From NCBI GenBank assembly GCA_945906945.1, contig CAMDSZ010000002.1, positions 1 to 44,251 of the forward strand: a stretch of 44,251 nt of DNA. Direction: 5' to 3'. A model generated the notes under the pieces. The model did no database searches, was not told the origin of the DNA, and was given only the letters and a program-made list of their open reading frames with translations. Position 1 is the first letter of the stretch. The number at the start of each line of letters is the position of its first letter. Of the stretch, positions 43,969 through 44,251 are shown one piece after another. Both the position numbers and the translations under genes were made by a program. This DNA is from Akkermansia muciniphila (GTDB lineage Bacteria > Verrucomicrobiota > Verrucomicrobiia > Chthoniobacterales > Chthoniobacteraceae).

Positions 43969-44251
43969 TTAGAGCTCCTGCGCAAAAGCCTCAACCGAGT
44001 CGGAGCGGATCGCGTTTTCGAGGAGTTGCTCCAGTCGCTTCGGATCCTCGATTGCCCCAAGCGCCTCGCGGATTCCTTCTGGGCAAGACCCGTGACGGAT
44101 TTCTAAAGCGCGTAAAACGGCAGTCCGGAAGGCGAGCAACTGACCTTCGGAGAGACCTTCCTTGCGGCCCTCCTGTTTGCCCCTGAGCAATCCTTCTTGC
44201 TTACCTTCCTGTCTGCCTTCCTGTCTGCCTTCCTGTCTGCCTTCCTGTCTG
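43969..44251 (-). CDS. C-terminal part of a Rpn-type (PD-(D/E)XK) nuclease/transposase-like protein, partial
   Basis: The gene reads in from the right edge of the window without a break, so only its 3' end is seen (about 93 codons to the stop at 43969). The visible part is a run of RQEG repeats, then KQEGLLRGKQEGRKEGLSEGQ and a helical tail (LENAIRSDSVEAFAQEL). This Gly/Glu/Lys/Arg-rich repeat followed by a short helical end is typical of Rpn/YhgA-like recombination-promoting nucleases, whose catalytic domain would lie upstream, outside the window. A TTG inside it is not the true start, because the frame stays open to the edge. Confidence 0.75.
   Translation of the reverse strand, partial: RQEGRQEGRQEGRQEGKQEGLLRGKQEGRKEGLSEGQLLAFRTAVLRALEIRHGSCPEGIREALGAIEDPKRLEQLLENAIRSDSVEAFAQEL
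44204..44251 (-). repeat. Four tandem 12-bp repeats in the Rpn-type gene, continuing past the edge
   Basis: The unit CCTTCCTGTCTG (plus strand) occurs four times exactly, at 44204, 44216, 44228 and 44240, running up to the last base. On the minus strand each encodes RQEG in frame. Copy-number change would alter protein length without a frameshift. The full array length is not visible. Confidence 0.9.

Overview
The window is 44 kb of a GC-rich bacterial chromosome, densely coded, with no prophage, transposase gene or CRISPR array. The mix of genes points to Verrucomicrobiota, possibly an Opitutae-like member: a secreted FG-GAP protein, a secreted FAD oxidoreductase with carbohydrate-binding-like ends, a flavinylated NosR-like/ApbE fusion, GlgE, and CbiX next to a DR2241-type Fe-S protein. 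This placement is inference from gene content only. Few genes have a strong Shine-Dalgarno sequence, so several starts were chosen by family N-terminus, signal peptide or overlap.

Left part (1-20 kb): a small Cro/CI-type regulator, NAD-dependent DNA ligase LigA, a two-repeat CbiX-type chelatase followed by a separate Fe-S protein, then a segment of visibly lower GC with GlgE maltosyltransferase and a cyclophilin, followed by YgfZ and MnmG. Two perfect ParB-type parS palindromes lie inside and just upstream of mnmG, which suggests that this part of the chromosome belongs to the origin/partition domain. Opposite mnmG is a tandem pair of thymidylate-kinase-like genes, the second with Arg in place of the Walker A Lys. 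Then come a serine hydrolase, a MscS channel, tilS and serS, an FG-GAP protein, tRNA-Gln(CUG) and ruvB. Two diverged copies of one intergenic repeat lie at about 13.0-13.25 and 19.67-19.86 kb.

Middle part (21-30.5 kb): a chemosensory operon on the minus strand, cheA-cheW-mcp-cheR-cheB, ending in a response regulator fused to a class III nucleotide cyclase. No stand-alone CheY is present, so the natural reading is an alternative-function pathway that turns a receptor signal into cyclic nucleotide. The receptor ends in a CheR/CheB-tether-like pentapeptide. A soluble receptor-like protein with a Cache-type domain at its C-terminus is divergently transcribed from cheA.

Right part (30.6-44 kb), mostly plus strand: an RND efflux operon (pump, adaptor, TolC-like channel), a B12-binding radical SAM protein, and a pair that may form an extracytoplasmic electron-transfer unit: a secreted FAD oxidoreductase and an 896-residue membrane protein that holds two FMN-attachment motifs, a NosR/NapH-like membrane Fe-S region and its own ApbE flavinyltransferase domain. 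The window ends with a RelE/ParE-type toxin-antitoxin pair and the C-terminal part of a Rpn-type nuclease gene with an in-frame 12-bp tandem repeat running off the edge.
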